A DNA stretch of 64,000 nt from Cylindrospermum sp. NIES-4074 (GTDB lineage: Bacteria > Cyanobacteriota > Cyanobacteriia > Cyanobacteriales > Nostocaceae): NCBI GenBank assembly GCA_003994795.1, contig AP018269.1, forward strand, positions 3,766,677 to 3,830,676. The letters run 5' to 3'. The notes under the pieces were generated by a model, which worked only from the letters and a program-made list of their open reading frames with translations, was not told where the DNA came from and did no database searches. The translations under genes were made by a program, and so were the position numbers. Of the stretch, positions 8,493 through 17,076 are shown in pieces; the stretch's first letter is position 1; each line of letters starts with the position of its first letter.

Positions 8493-8975
8493 TTATGCAT
8501 CGTCATCGCTGACCGCAACAGCAATATCGAAATGAAGCACATCTTCGCGTGCCCCAAGCTTCGTGTAGAGTGCGATCGCAGGGTCATCCCCGATGTCCGC
8601 CTGTACGAAAATAACATAAGCTGCTCGCGCTACAGCGATCTTCTTTAATTCCTGGATTAATGCGGTGGCAATGCCTTCGCGTCGATGCGCTGCTGCAACA
8701 GCCAGATCATAAATATAAATTTCACTACGCTCCTGCTCAAACTTCAGAAGTTCGTAAGCGGCGATACCCCCGACTACTGATCCATTTTTTAACGCTGCAA
8801 GCGCGATGAAATAATCGCTGCTTAGTAACCGCTTGAGATAGGCATCGCTTGGGCGAGACGAGCTGTAGGTATCAACTTCGTCGAAAGCCTCACCGAAGGT
8901 AGCCAATAAGTCCTCCATAAGTGCCAGGTCATTGGCGGAAAGCTGACGAATGCTAATTGGCTTGGAGGATGACAT
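8493..8975 (-). CDS. AAC(3)-I-like aminoglycoside N-acetyltransferase (GNAT)
   Basis: A 160-residue single-domain GNAT protein. The stretches [32 protein letters not shown] (acetyl-CoA binding loop), [19 protein letters not shown] and [15 protein letters not shown] closely follow the AAC(3)-I family, which acetylates the 3-amino group of gentamicin-type aminoglycosides with acetyl-CoA. In an environmental cyanobacterium it may act on another amine. It lies on the same strand as the SLOG protein upstream, 111 bp away. The subfamily is assigned with good confidence; antibiotic activity is inferred. Confidence 0.82.
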   Translation of the reverse strand: MSSSKPISIRQLSANDLALMEDLLATFGEAFDEVDTYSSSRPSDAYLKRLLSSDYFIALAALKNGSVVGGIAAYELLKFEQERSEIYIYDLAVAAAHRREGIATALIQELKKIAVARAAYVIFVQADIGDDPAIALYTKLGAREDVLHFDIAVAVSDDDA

Positions 8976-9086
8976 CTTCTACCTATTAATTGACGAATCC
9001 CAGATATACAAACATTATCCTCTGAAATTGCTACTTGGAAGAAACAGCGCAATCTCCAACGCACAAGCGTCTATATTCAAGAATAG

Positions 9087-9572
9087 CTATAAAATTGCCT
9101 TGGCAATAGCGATCGCATTTTCGCAGCTATCGGCGACATAAACATAGTCTGGCATGAGCTTTTGAAAAAATACTTTGCTGTGGATATCCTCAGTCAGCAA
9201 AATTACTCGTTTACTGGCTTTCAACGCTAGGGCAATTTCTGAAGCTGTACCTGTACCCATACCACAGGCAATCACCACATCGCTGGTGAGTACATTAATA
9301 TTATTGCGAGCATTCCCCATATCAGTGAAAATGGCAATATCAACCGCCTCAGAAATGCCATTACTACTGTTACTGGGAAGAATACCCAGCGTTAAGCCGT
9401 GGGCAGATTTTGCCCCCTTACTTGCTGCATCCATCACCCCAACATTTCTACCACCAGTCAGCAAAATCCATCCTTGTTGGGCGATGTGTTTCCCTAATTC
9501 ATAAGCATTTTGCAAATCATTATCTGTAGCTTTTTCTCCAGGCCCCATCACGCCAATAATGATTTTTCTCAT
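9087..9572 (-). CDS. TIGR00725-type SLOG (LOG-like Rossmann) protein
   Basis: A 161-residue Rossmann-like protein: IIIGVMGPGEKAT at the start, WILLTGGRNVGVMDAASKGA, LGILPSN, and IACGMGTGTASEIALAL, the typical nucleotide/ribose-phosphate loop of the SLOG superfamily. Relatives include lysine-decarboxylase-like LOG proteins and stand-alone TIGR00725 proteins of unknown substrate. The ATG at 9572 is preferred over the one at 9587, since the extra five residues are not part of the fold. No linked partner tells its role. Confidence 0.8.
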   Translation of the reverse strand: MRKIIIGVMGPGEKATDNDLQNAYELGKHIAQQGWILLTGGRNVGVMDAASKGAKSAHGLTLGILPSNSSNGISEAVDIAIFTDMGNARNNINVLTSDVVIACGMGTGTASEIALALKASKRVILLTEDIHSKVFFQKLMPDYVYVADSCENAIAIAKAIL

Positions 9573-9717
9573 GGTGATGTCATGCACCCAAGCAAATCAA
9601 AACTCAAAATTAATCAGATGTTTCACATTATAAATGATTGGGGATTTGGAAAAACCGACTTTCATTCTTCTTTGTCAGTTCCACTCATGGGTTTTCTTGG
9701 AAAAATGATTTTTTTAA

Positions 9718-10296
9718 CTACCACTTTTCTGCCCAGTAGACAATTTCTGATGCTGAAATATCAATTGCTACTCCGTAGCTATCACCATGATTCCATTTAA
9801 AGCCAGAAGTGCCCTTGTTTTGGGTATTCAATACCAATATTTCATAAGTGGGTGGAAAGGATTCGACATCAGAATTGCTAGTATAAAAAAAGGTTGTCGG
9901 CACACCATTGGGTAGATTTGTATGGTCGTTGGTGTCACCACCTCTATATTGACGCTGAGAAATATTTCTGTAGTGTAAAACTAATTCTTGAATTTGTTCT
10001 GGTGGCTGTTTCAGGCGAATTTGAAAAAAACTGCTTCCTTGGGCTGAACCAGGAGAATAAGCAAGACTTACACTTTTTGCATTGCCGGGAATTTCCGAAG
10101 GAAAATGTTTGATTTTATGCTTGTCAAACCACAGTCGGTTACGAATTTCTTGATAGCGTGATGTATCTGTAACTATCTGGTTTTCTTTTGTAAGATTAAC
10201 GGATTTCTTTATCAAAAAACTTCCAGTAACAACACCTATGCTGCTAAGAGAAAATAAAATTATTGTGGCAATTTTGACAATATATGATAGCTTCAT
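9718..10296 (-). CDS. Hypothetical secreted or membrane-anchored protein (192 aa)
   Basis: The N-terminus MKLSYIVKIATIILFSLSSI starts a hydrophobic segment to about residue 30, i.e. a signal anchor or uncleaved signal peptide. The rest is soluble, with short motifs such as FPSEIPGNAKSVSLAYSPG and YWAEKW at the end. I do not recognise a family. It stands alone, and its nearest upstream neighbour, on the other strand, is 530 bp away. Confidence 0.6.
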   Translation of the reverse strand: MKLSYIVKIATIILFSLSSIGVVTGSFLIKKSVNLTKENQIVTDTSRYQEIRNRLWFDKHKIKHFPSEIPGNAKSVSLAYSPGSAQGSSFFQIRLKQPPEQIQELVLHYRNISQRQYRGGDTNDHTNLPNGVPTTFFYTSNSDVESFPPTYEILVLNTQNKGTSGFKWNHGDSYGVAIDISASEIVYWAEKW

Positions 10297-10683
10297 TAAG
10301 TTGGGTACATCTAAATTTTATAGGCATATATCCAACTACTCAAATATTGTAATAGTTCGGAAAACTTTGCAAATTATTTAAAAATAGGTGGTAATTATAA
10401 AATTTTGATGAAGCTAATTAATATTTATAGGGAATGTGCCAACTATTGTTAAATCAGTATCTCTTCATAAAAGATTAGTTTAATTTGAGTTTAATTATCT
10501 AGATAGATGTCGAGTAGTGGAGCACACTCAATCCTATGATTATCGTTAATTAGTAGGCAAATATGCTGAAGGTATTTGATAAATTAGGTATTAAACAAAC
10601 TTTGAAAATGAACTTTCAACATATTGGATTAGATTTTCTTAAAATTAATTAACATAAAACCTAATTTTCAGTGTGACTATTTA

Positions 10684-10712
10684 TTGACAAACTGGGGTGT
10701 TCAAGTTAGCAT
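10684..10712 (+). promoter_or_regulatory. Candidate promoter upstream of the PhnD-type gene
   Basis: TTGACA at 10684-10689 and TAGCAT at 10707-10712, separated by 17 bp, resemble a sigma-70 promoter about 115 bp before the lipoprotein start. The surrounding 530-bp region (10297-10826) is AT-rich and shows no gene. Confidence 0.35.
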
Positions 10713-10826
10713 AAGTGTTCTTACGGTAGCATTCCTAACTAAAAAATCTTTATCGGTAGTTAAAGTTAAGAAAAGTTAAGATATGCCGAAATATTTATTT
10801 ACTAACTGAAATAACCATAAAAGTTT

Positions 10827-11720
10827 ATGAAACGGCGGAATTTTATTTGGTATTCGGCACTATTTGCTGCTGGTTGTACATCGGGAGTAAATACTGCTAA
10901 TAATAGCTCAGATAAGTCTTCTATAACTGCACCTAAAAATCTGAGATTTGCAGTTACAGATGCTATTGGTGCTGAAAAATTACAGGAAGATTTTGGAGCT
11001 TTCCGCAGTACGTTAGCAGAAGTATTAGGCATAAACATTGAATTTGTTTCTGTTAAAAATAGAACGGAAGCTGCACCAGATTTGTTATCGGGGCAGTTAG
11101 ATATAGTATTTGCAGGGCCCTCAGAATACGTAATTTTAAATGCTAGAGCAAAAGCTGTTCCTATAATTGCTATAAACCGCGCTAACTACCGTTCCATTAT
11201 TGTTGTTCGCGCAGATAGCAAAATTAAATCCCTAGCACAATTGAAAGGGAAAACAATTGCTATGAAAGAAAATGGCTCAACATCTGCTCACATTGCTCCT
11301 ACAAAAATGCTGATAGATGCAGGATTAAATCCCAATACTGATATAAAAATCGTCATGTTGGGATCTAAGGGAGTACAAGCTTTAAAAAAAGGCACGGTAG
11401 ATGCTTGGACAATTTCATCGGATACATACAAAACCATTCTAGACACTGAAGGCTTAACTGAAAAGGATTTTTCTATAATTGCTACAAGTTCATTACTTCC
11501 GGGTGATGTCTTTGTAGCTAGTAATCAACTAGCATCTAATGTGGTGGAAGATGTGCGATCGCGGATGATAGAGCATCAGGAAAAACTTATTCAAAGTCTC
11601 CTGGTGGCTAAAGCCAACAAAAAGTATAAAGGAGCTACACTAATTCCGGCTAAGGATGTTGATTACAACATCATTCGGGAGGTTTATCAAAAAATTGGAC
11701 AGGGAAAATTTATCCAGTAG
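10827..11720 (+). CDS. PhnD/PtxB-like phosphonate/phosphite-type binding lipoprotein
   Basis: A 297-residue periplasmic binding protein of the phosphate/phosphite/phosphonate (PhnD) type. It has a lipoprotein signal (ALFAAGC, C17), then NLRFAVTDAIGAEKLQEDF, the DIVFAGPSEYVI ligand-site block, and LAQLKGKTIAMKENGSTSAH. Such proteins feed ABC importers, but no permease or ATPase gene is present. Instead, a histidine kinase starts 12 bp downstream. The ligand could be a phosphonate, but PhnD-like domains also serve as sensor modules for other small molecules. Confidence 0.85.
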   Translation: MKRRNFIWYSALFAAGCTSGVNTANNSSDKSSITAPKNLRFAVTDAIGAEKLQEDFGAFRSTLAEVLGINIEFVSVKNRTEAAPDLLSGQLDIVFAGPSEYVILNARAKAVPIIAINRANYRSIIVVRADSKIKSLAQLKGKTIAMKENGSTSAHIAPTKMLIDAGLNPNTDIKIVMLGSKGVQALKKGTVDAWTISSDTYKTILDTEGLTEKDFSIIATSSLLPGDVFVASNQLASNVVEDVRSRMIEHQEKLIQSLLVAKANKKYKGATLIPAKDVDYNIIREVYQKIGQGKFIQ

Positions 11721-11732
11721 AAATATTGATAA

Positions 11733-13601
11733 ATGAATGACAGGCGATCTGATAATTTACTTTTTTTGAGTAGGCTCACTCATTTATGCTATGGAATGAA
11801 TGGCAAAGAATCTAATAAGTTACGACAGATTTTTATCTGGCTCATTCATTTAAGCCGTAGTTGGAGTATTGCCAAAAAGATTAGTTATGGCTACACTGTG
11901 ATCATTGGCATTGCATTTGTAGGAACAGTAAGCGGTTTATTAATTGCTAATCACTACGAGATGTCTGCTCAAAAACAGTTGATATTATCTTATGAGCAAC
12001 AATCTTTTGTCAAAGATTTAGATAATGCAGTCATAAATATAAGACTACATCCGCAAAGATTAGTTACTGTGTTGGAAGATTCTATTTGGTTAGAATTTGA
12101 AAAAAACAGGTTTTTGAGTGATGTTAATCATGTTAATCAGCAATTAGCTAAATTAGAAAATTTTGTCAGAAGTAATCCTGATAGTTTAGCGGTAGATAGT
12201 GCAGATTATAATGGTTTAGTAAGGAAATATAAAAATAATACGAAGCTATATGCTCAGACAATTAAAAATTTCTGGCAGGAAATAGAATCAGATAATTCGC
12301 AAGTTAAAGCAAGAAAAACTCACCAGCAAAAACTCATGATTTTGCTTAAGGATGAGGAAATTGTTAATATAAATGTGAAATTCGAGAAACTTTCAGATGA
12401 GCTAATTTTAATTATAGGACGAGCAGAAATTCAAAAACAGCAAGCTAAGTTGAACTTTAATAACGCCCGAAATCTGCGATTTAAAATAATTTTTGGGACG
12501 GTACTGCTGTCTTCTGTGATTGCCATAGTGCTCGCATTTTATACTAGCAATTTAATTGCTTATCCGTTACAGGTAGTTACTAAATTTGCTAAAAAAGTTA
12601 CCCAAGAATCCAATTTTCAACTCAGAGCTAATGTCACAAGCAATGATGAAGTGGGGATATTAGCAACTTCTCTGAATAGATTGGTGGAATGGGTAGGAGA
12701 ATATACAGAACAACTAGAGTTAGCTCGCAAAACTTTAGAACATCGGGTAGACGAACGAACCCAGGAACTCACACAAGCACTGCAAGATTTAAAAGACACC
12801 CAAGGACAGTTAATTCAAACAGAAAAAATGTCTTCCTTGGGGCAAATGGTAGCAGGAATAGCCCATGAAATTAATAATCCTGTTAATTTTATTCATGGGA
12901 ATATTGAATATGCGAATAACTATATCCAAGATTTACTTGATTTAGTACAATTATATCAACAACAGTACCCTAATCCAGATTGGAGCATTGCCAAAAAACT
13001 AGAAGAAGTGGATGTCAAATTCCTTAGTGAAGATTTGGTGAAAATACTATCTTCTATGAAAATTGGGACTCAGCGCATCAAAGAAATTGTCTTGTCATTG
13101 CGTAATTTCTCTCGTTTAGATGAAGGGGAAATGAAAGAGGTAGATATTCATGAAGGAATTGACAGCACTTTATTAATTCTCAATCACCGATTCAAAGAAG
13201 AGGTGCAAATTATTAAAGAATACGGAAATTTACCTTTAGTTGAATGTTATCCAGCGCAACTCAACCAGGTATTTATGAATATTCTGAGTAATGGGCTAGA
13301 TGCACTGCTAGAATACAGTGATAAAGACAATAAACAAATAGTTATAAATACATCAAGGGCAGATGAGAATCACATCAAAATAGGAATCAAAGATAATGGA
13401 ATTGGCATTTTACCGGAAATTGTCAATAAACTGTTTGATCCTTTTTTTACTACCAAGCCAGTAGGTAAAGGTACTGGTTTAGGGTTGAGTATATCCTACC
13501 AGATTATTGAAAAACATCAGGGTAAAATAGATGTGATTTCGGCAGTGAATCAAGGAACAGAGTTTACAATTGTCTTGCCAATTAAAACAGCTATTAACTA
13601 A
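11733..13601 (+). CDS. Membrane sensor histidine kinase (HAMP, HisKA, HATPase)
   Basis: A 622-residue inner-membrane kinase. TM1 is at about 48-70, followed by a 180-residue periplasmic helical region; TM2 is at about 250-275, followed by HAMP (275-325) and a coiled coil with ELTQALQDLKDTQGQLIQ. HisKA is QMVAGIAHEINNPVNF with H378, and the ATPase has NQVFMNILSNGLDAL, DNGIGI and GKGTGLGLSISYQIIE. No receiver domain or response regulator is adjacent. Its 12-bp spacing from the PhnD-type lipoprotein suggests that the bound lipoprotein signals to the kinase. An internal ATG 22 codons in is a possible alternative start. Confidence 0.9.
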   Translation: MNDRRSDNLLFLSRLTHLCYGMNGKESNKLRQIFIWLIHLSRSWSIAKKISYGYTVIIGIAFVGTVSGLLIANHYEMSAQKQLILSYEQQSFVKDLDNAVINIRLHPQRLVTVLEDSIWLEFEKNRFLSDVNHVNQQLAKLENFVRSNPDSLAVDSADYNGLVRKYKNNTKLYAQTIKNFWQEIESDNSQVKARKTHQQKLMILLKDEEIVNINVKFEKLSDELILIIGRAEIQKQQAKLNFNNARNLRFKIIFGTVLLSSVIAIVLAFYTSNLIAYPLQVVTKFAKKVTQESNFQLRANVTSNDEVGILATSLNRLVEWVGEYTEQLELARKTLEHRVDERTQELTQALQDLKDTQGQLIQTEKMSSLGQMVAGIAHEINNPVNFIHGNIEYANNYIQDLLDLVQLYQQQYPNPDWSIAKKLEEVDVKFLSEDLVKILSSMKIGTQRIKEIVLSLRNFSRLDEGEMKEVDIHEGIDSTLLILNHRFKEEVQIIKEYGNLPLVECYPAQLNQVFMNILSNGLDALLEYSDKDNKQIVINTSRADENHIKIGIKDNGIGILPEIVNKLFDPFFTTKPVGKGTGLGLSISYQIIEKHQGKIDVISAVNQGTEFTIVLPIKTAIN

Positions 13602-13631
13602 GTAAATCTACTTTGGGATGCGGATATGCAC

Positions 13632-14510
13632 TTATAAGAATCCGGCGATCATCCCTGCAAGTAAGATAAAACCAATCCACACATTTTGCCGGAAAATTTT
13701 ACCATAAACTGGGTTAGGGAGGTGTGGTTGTCTTAAGCGCAGAGATTGCCAAATCCAGGCAATACTAGCTATAACTAAACTAATCCAGAAGGCAAGGTGC
13801 AGGTGAACCAAAACACCCACCCAACCAAGTAATAGAATTGTGCCAGCAAAGAAAATAGCGATCGCCATTGGGGCAGATTTTCCAAAAAACAAGGCGCTAG
13901 AATTAACCCCAATCCGCCGATCATCTTCGCGATCGCTCATAGCGTAAACTGTATCAAATGCCAATGTCCAACATACAGTAGCGCCCCAAAGTAACCAAGT
14001 AGCTGGGGAAAGGGTTTGTGTGACTGCACTCCAGCTAATTAACACTGCAAAACCCCAAGCAATGGAAAGTACCAATTGGGGCACAGGAAACACCCGTTTG
14101 GCCCCAGGATAAAGGAGAATTACAGGTACTGCTGCTACAGATAACCAAAAGCTGAGGGGGTTAAGATAAAAAGCAAGCACTGCGGCACAAAACAGGGAAA
14201 CGATCGCCACCACAATCCCCACTTTAATGGAAAGAGCGCGGGATGCAAGGGGGCGATCGCGTGTTCTCTCTACCTGTGGATCAATATTCCGATCCCACAA
14301 ATCATTAACAACACACCCCACAGCGCTTGTGGCTAGAGTCCCCAACACAATCACCCCCACTAAAGGTAAAGGTGGTTTACCCGCAGCCGCCAAAAAAACA
14401 GCCCACAGAGCAGGAATCATCAAAATTAACCGCCCTTCTGGTTTATGCCACCGCAAAAGGCGGATAATCACCAGCCACACGGGTTCTTGGTTGCTCTCTG
14501 TCTTTGACAT
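13632..14510 (-). CDS. ubiA: 4-hydroxybenzoate polyprenyltransferase (UbiA), plastoquinone pathway
   Basis: An integral membrane prenyltransferase with about eight transmembrane helices. It has both prenyl-diphosphate/Mg-binding motifs: NDLWDRNID in the first conserved loop and DREDDRRIG in the second. In cyanobacteria this enzyme attaches the solanesyl chain to 4-hydroxybenzoate on the way to plastoquinone. The ATG at 14510 is chosen, as the frame extends only to a TTG at 14519. It is divergent from ppx with a 270-bp gap, an arrangement I associate with cyanobacteria. Confidence 0.92.
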   Translation of the reverse strand: MSKTESNQEPVWLVIIRLLRWHKPEGRLILMIPALWAVFLAAAGKPPLPLVGVIVLGTLATSAVGCVVNDLWDRNIDPQVERTRDRPLASRALSIKVGIVVAIVSLFCAAVLAFYLNPLSFWLSVAAVPVILLYPGAKRVFPVPQLVLSIAWGFAVLISWSAVTQTLSPATWLLWGATVCWTLAFDTVYAMSDREDDRRIGVNSSALFFGKSAPMAIAIFFAGTILLLGWVGVLVHLHLAFWISLVIASIAWIWQSLRLRQPHLPNPVYGKIFRQNVWIGFILLAGMIAGFL

Positions 14511-14780
14511 AGGAATCAAGGAATAACTTGAACTAGATGAATTAACACTTCTTTACATCTATTGAATCTCGTTATTTGCTATTTGTAAAATCACAGCCTA
14601 AAATGGCAGCTTTGAATACAAAATAGCCGTTTGGGTTGTCAACAGCAGGTTTAATTTTCTTAATTAGGTAACGTCGCCAGAATGTCAACCTGAGAAATCC
14701 ACTTTTTTCACGTAATATTTAGTGCCGATTACCTCGATACGCCAGCTTTTACCATCATTCCTCAACAGAGAGAAAATTAG

Positions 14781-16433
14781 ATGCTGAATTTAGTTTCAGC
14801 TAGCTGGGAGAGTATACCAACTCAGCTGGTTAAGCAACAACGGATTATTGCTGCAATTGACATCGGAACTAATTCTCTGCACATGGTAGTGGTGCGGATT
14901 GAGCCGAGCTTACCATCTTTTAGCATGATCGCTAGAGAAAAGGAAACTGTGAGATTAGGCGATCGCGATATTACCACAGGGGATCTCAAACCAGAGATCA
15001 TGAAAAAGGCGATCGCCTCCTTGGGACGTTTCCAAGAAGTTGCCAAAATGCACAATGCAGAAACAATTGTGGCTGTAGCAACTAGCGCTGTGCGAGAAGC
15101 ACCCAACGGTAAAGATTTTTTACACAGGGTAGAAACCGAGTTAGGTTTAAGCGTTGACTTAATTTCTGGTCAAGAAGAAGCGCGACGCATTTACCTTGGT
15201 GTGTTGTCGGGGATGGAATTTAACAACCAGCCCCACATGATTATTGATATCGGCGGTGGTTCCACAGAATTAATTTTAGGCGATAGTCATGAACCGCGCA
15301 GTCTCACCAGTACCAAAGTTGGTGCAGTGCGACTAACAGGAGAGTTAATCACCACTGACCCCATTAGCAATATTGAGTTTCAATACTTGCAAGCTTATGC
15401 CAGGGGGATGTTAGAACGTTCTGTAGATGACGTGTTGGCAAATCTCCAAGCTAATGAATCTCCCCGGTTGGTAGGCACATCTGGCACCATTGAAACCTTA
15501 GCCACAATTCATGCGCGAGAAAAGTTGGGTTTTGTCCCTTCTACCCTCAACGGTTATGAATTCTCTCTCAAAGACTTGCGAGAGTTAGTAAATCGCTTGC
15601 GGAAACTGAATAATGTCGAAAGGGCAGTGATTCCGGGGATGCCAGATAAACGGTCTGAGGTGATATTAGCCGGTGCTGTCATTTTACAGGAAGCTATGAC
15701 CCTTTTGGGTGCTGAGTCGGTGACAGTCTGTGAGCGTTCCTTGCGAGAAGGTGTGATTGTCGATTGGATGCTGGCACATGGTTTGATTGAAGACCGACTG
15801 CGCTATCAATGTTCAGTGCGTCAGCGGAGTGTTCTCAAACAGGCTAACAAGTACCAAGTTAATTTAGAACATAGCGATCGCGTGGCTATCTTTGCCCAGA
15901 GCTTATTTGACCAGACTTTTGGCAGTTTGCACAATTGGGGAGAAGGCGATCGGCAACTGTTGTGGGCAGCTGCAATATTACATAATTGCGGTCACTATGT
16001 CAGCCATTCAGCACACCACAAGCATTCTTACTACCTGATTCGCAATGGTGATTTACTGGGATATACGGAGATGGAAATCGAGGTAATTGCCAATTTAGCC
16101 CGTTATCATCGCAAATCGCCCCCCAAGAAGAAGCATGAAAATTACCGCAATCTGCCAACTAAAGACCAAAGACAGATGGTTAGTCAACTGAGTGCTATCC
16201 TGAGATTGGCTGTGGCACTGGATCGTAGGCAAATTGGTGCGATCGCCCGAATTCAGTGTGAGTATTTCTTTAATCTCCGGCAACTTAAACTACTAATTTT
16301 TCCATCAAATCCCGATGATGACTGTGCCTTAGAACTCTGGAGTTTAGATTACAAAAAAGGAGTATTTGAGGAAGAGTTTGGCGTGAAATTAGTGACGAGT
16401 TTGGAAAATTCTCCCGTTGCCACTATTTCCTGA
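14781..16433 (+). CDS. ppx: Exopolyphosphatase (Ppx/GppA family)
   Basis: A 550-residue protein that releases phosphate from polyphosphate chains (or acts on pppGpp). It has the ASKHA ATPase-type N-terminal domains: AAIDIGTNSLHMVVVRIE, AVATSAVREAPNG, and MIIDIGGGSTELILG. The C-terminal HD-like helical domain (ERSLREGVIVDWML; AAILHNCGHYVSHS, with HNCGHY) is typical of the long form. The start at 14781 gives the usual N-terminus; an untranslated leader with no clear signal precedes it. Confidence 0.93.
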   Translation: MLNLVSASWESIPTQLVKQQRIIAAIDIGTNSLHMVVVRIEPSLPSFSMIAREKETVRLGDRDITTGDLKPEIMKKAIASLGRFQEVAKMHNAETIVAVATSAVREAPNGKDFLHRVETELGLSVDLISGQEEARRIYLGVLSGMEFNNQPHMIIDIGGGSTELILGDSHEPRSLTSTKVGAVRLTGELITTDPISNIEFQYLQAYARGMLERSVDDVLANLQANESPRLVGTSGTIETLATIHAREKLGFVPSTLNGYEFSLKDLRELVNRLRKLNNVERAVIPGMPDKRSEVILAGAVILQEAMTLLGAESVTVCERSLREGVIVDWMLAHGLIEDRLRYQCSVRQRSVLKQANKYQVNLEHSDRVAIFAQSLFDQTFGSLHNWGEGDRQLLWAAAILHNCGHYVSHSAHHKHSYYLIRNGDLLGYTEMEIEVIANLARYHRKSPPKKKHENYRNLPTKDQRQMVSQLSAILRLAVALDRRQIGAIARIQCEYFFNLRQLKLLIFPSNPDDDCALELWSLDYKKGVFEEEFGVKLVTSLENSPVATIS

Positions 16434-16566
16434 AAATTAAGGTGCGTTCCCTAACGCACCGTCACACAAAATTTATTTTAGTAGGAGTTAAGGATGAACA
16501 GGACAAAAAATAGTTACTAAGCTAAAAATCATCTAATTTACATAACCAAATTAACTATAACTCTTG

Positions 16567-16620
16567 TGGGGGAGCCACTGCGTTGCCGGGGTTCCCCCGG
16601 TTGTAGCAAGTGGCGTTGGG
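16567..16620 (+). repeat. Dispersed GC-rich repeat (copy 1)
   Basis: Starts GGGGGAGCCACTGCGTTG and ends near CAAGTGGCG. The reverse complement of 20808-20860 aligns with it with a moderate number of mismatches. It is GC-rich against an AT-rich background and falls in the 643-bp gene-free stretch after ppx. Confidence 0.5.
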
Positions 16621-16666
16621 CATCTTGCCCGCCCGATTAATGCAAATTAAATGGCGAACAGCTTAG

Positions 16667-16861
16667 GACTTACGCATTGACAGAAAACACTAAATATGTA
16701 GTGTTAGTTAAGTCTCTTGTAGGGTGCGTCAGATGTAAAAAATCTGTTCATTATTGCCAAATTATTAGTCTGACGCACCCTACTAATATGCTGTCCCAAA
16801 AGCCGGAAATGACCAATTATCGTTGATTCATCTCATGTTCAATTTGTATAGTGCGTAAGTC
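16667..16861. mobile_element. MITE-like element, family A, copy 1
   Basis: A 195-bp element with 10-bp terminal inverted repeats, GACTTACGCA (16667-16676) and TGCGTAAGTC (16852-16861). Inside is a second inverted repeat, TAGGGTGCGTCAGA and TCTGACGCACCCTA. A diverged second copy of almost the same length lies at 42106-42301. It has no coding capacity, so it would need a transposase in trans. I see no certain target-site duplication. Confidence 0.75.
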
Positions 16862-16926
16862 ATAGTTACATAATAGCCCATTAAATCCAGCAAGTCCTTA
16901 AATCCTATAAATCCTGATTCTGATTA

Positions 16927-17012
16927 CTACTTTAACCACCAAATCTTGATAGTATTGTCAGCACTCTCACTAGCAAGGATCTTGCCATCTGGGCTGAATG
17001 CTACGGAAATTT
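16927..17012 (-). pseudogene. Remnant of a WD40-repeat gene
   Basis: On the minus strand the sequence reads ISVAFSPDGKILASESAD, then NTIKIWWLK and a stop. This is one WD40 blade and the C-terminus of a WD-repeat protein. A TAA stop lies in frame directly upstream, and no other blade is found nearby. It is therefore the leftover 3' end of a lost gene of the WD40 type common in these cyanobacteria. Confidence 0.7.
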
Positions 17013-17076
17013 AATGTTGGATTTCTTACCTCAACCCAACCTACTAGATATTTACACAAGTAATCTTTAAACTTGC

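Noticed and set aside
10297..10683. Possible small gene before the PhnD-type lipoprotein
   Set aside because: No frame above about 40 codons with a ribosome site; composition is like other intergenic DNA.
14520..14780. Possible riboswitch between ubiA and ppx
   Set aside because: No recognised aptamer consensus was seen; only ordinary AT-rich promoter-like sequence.
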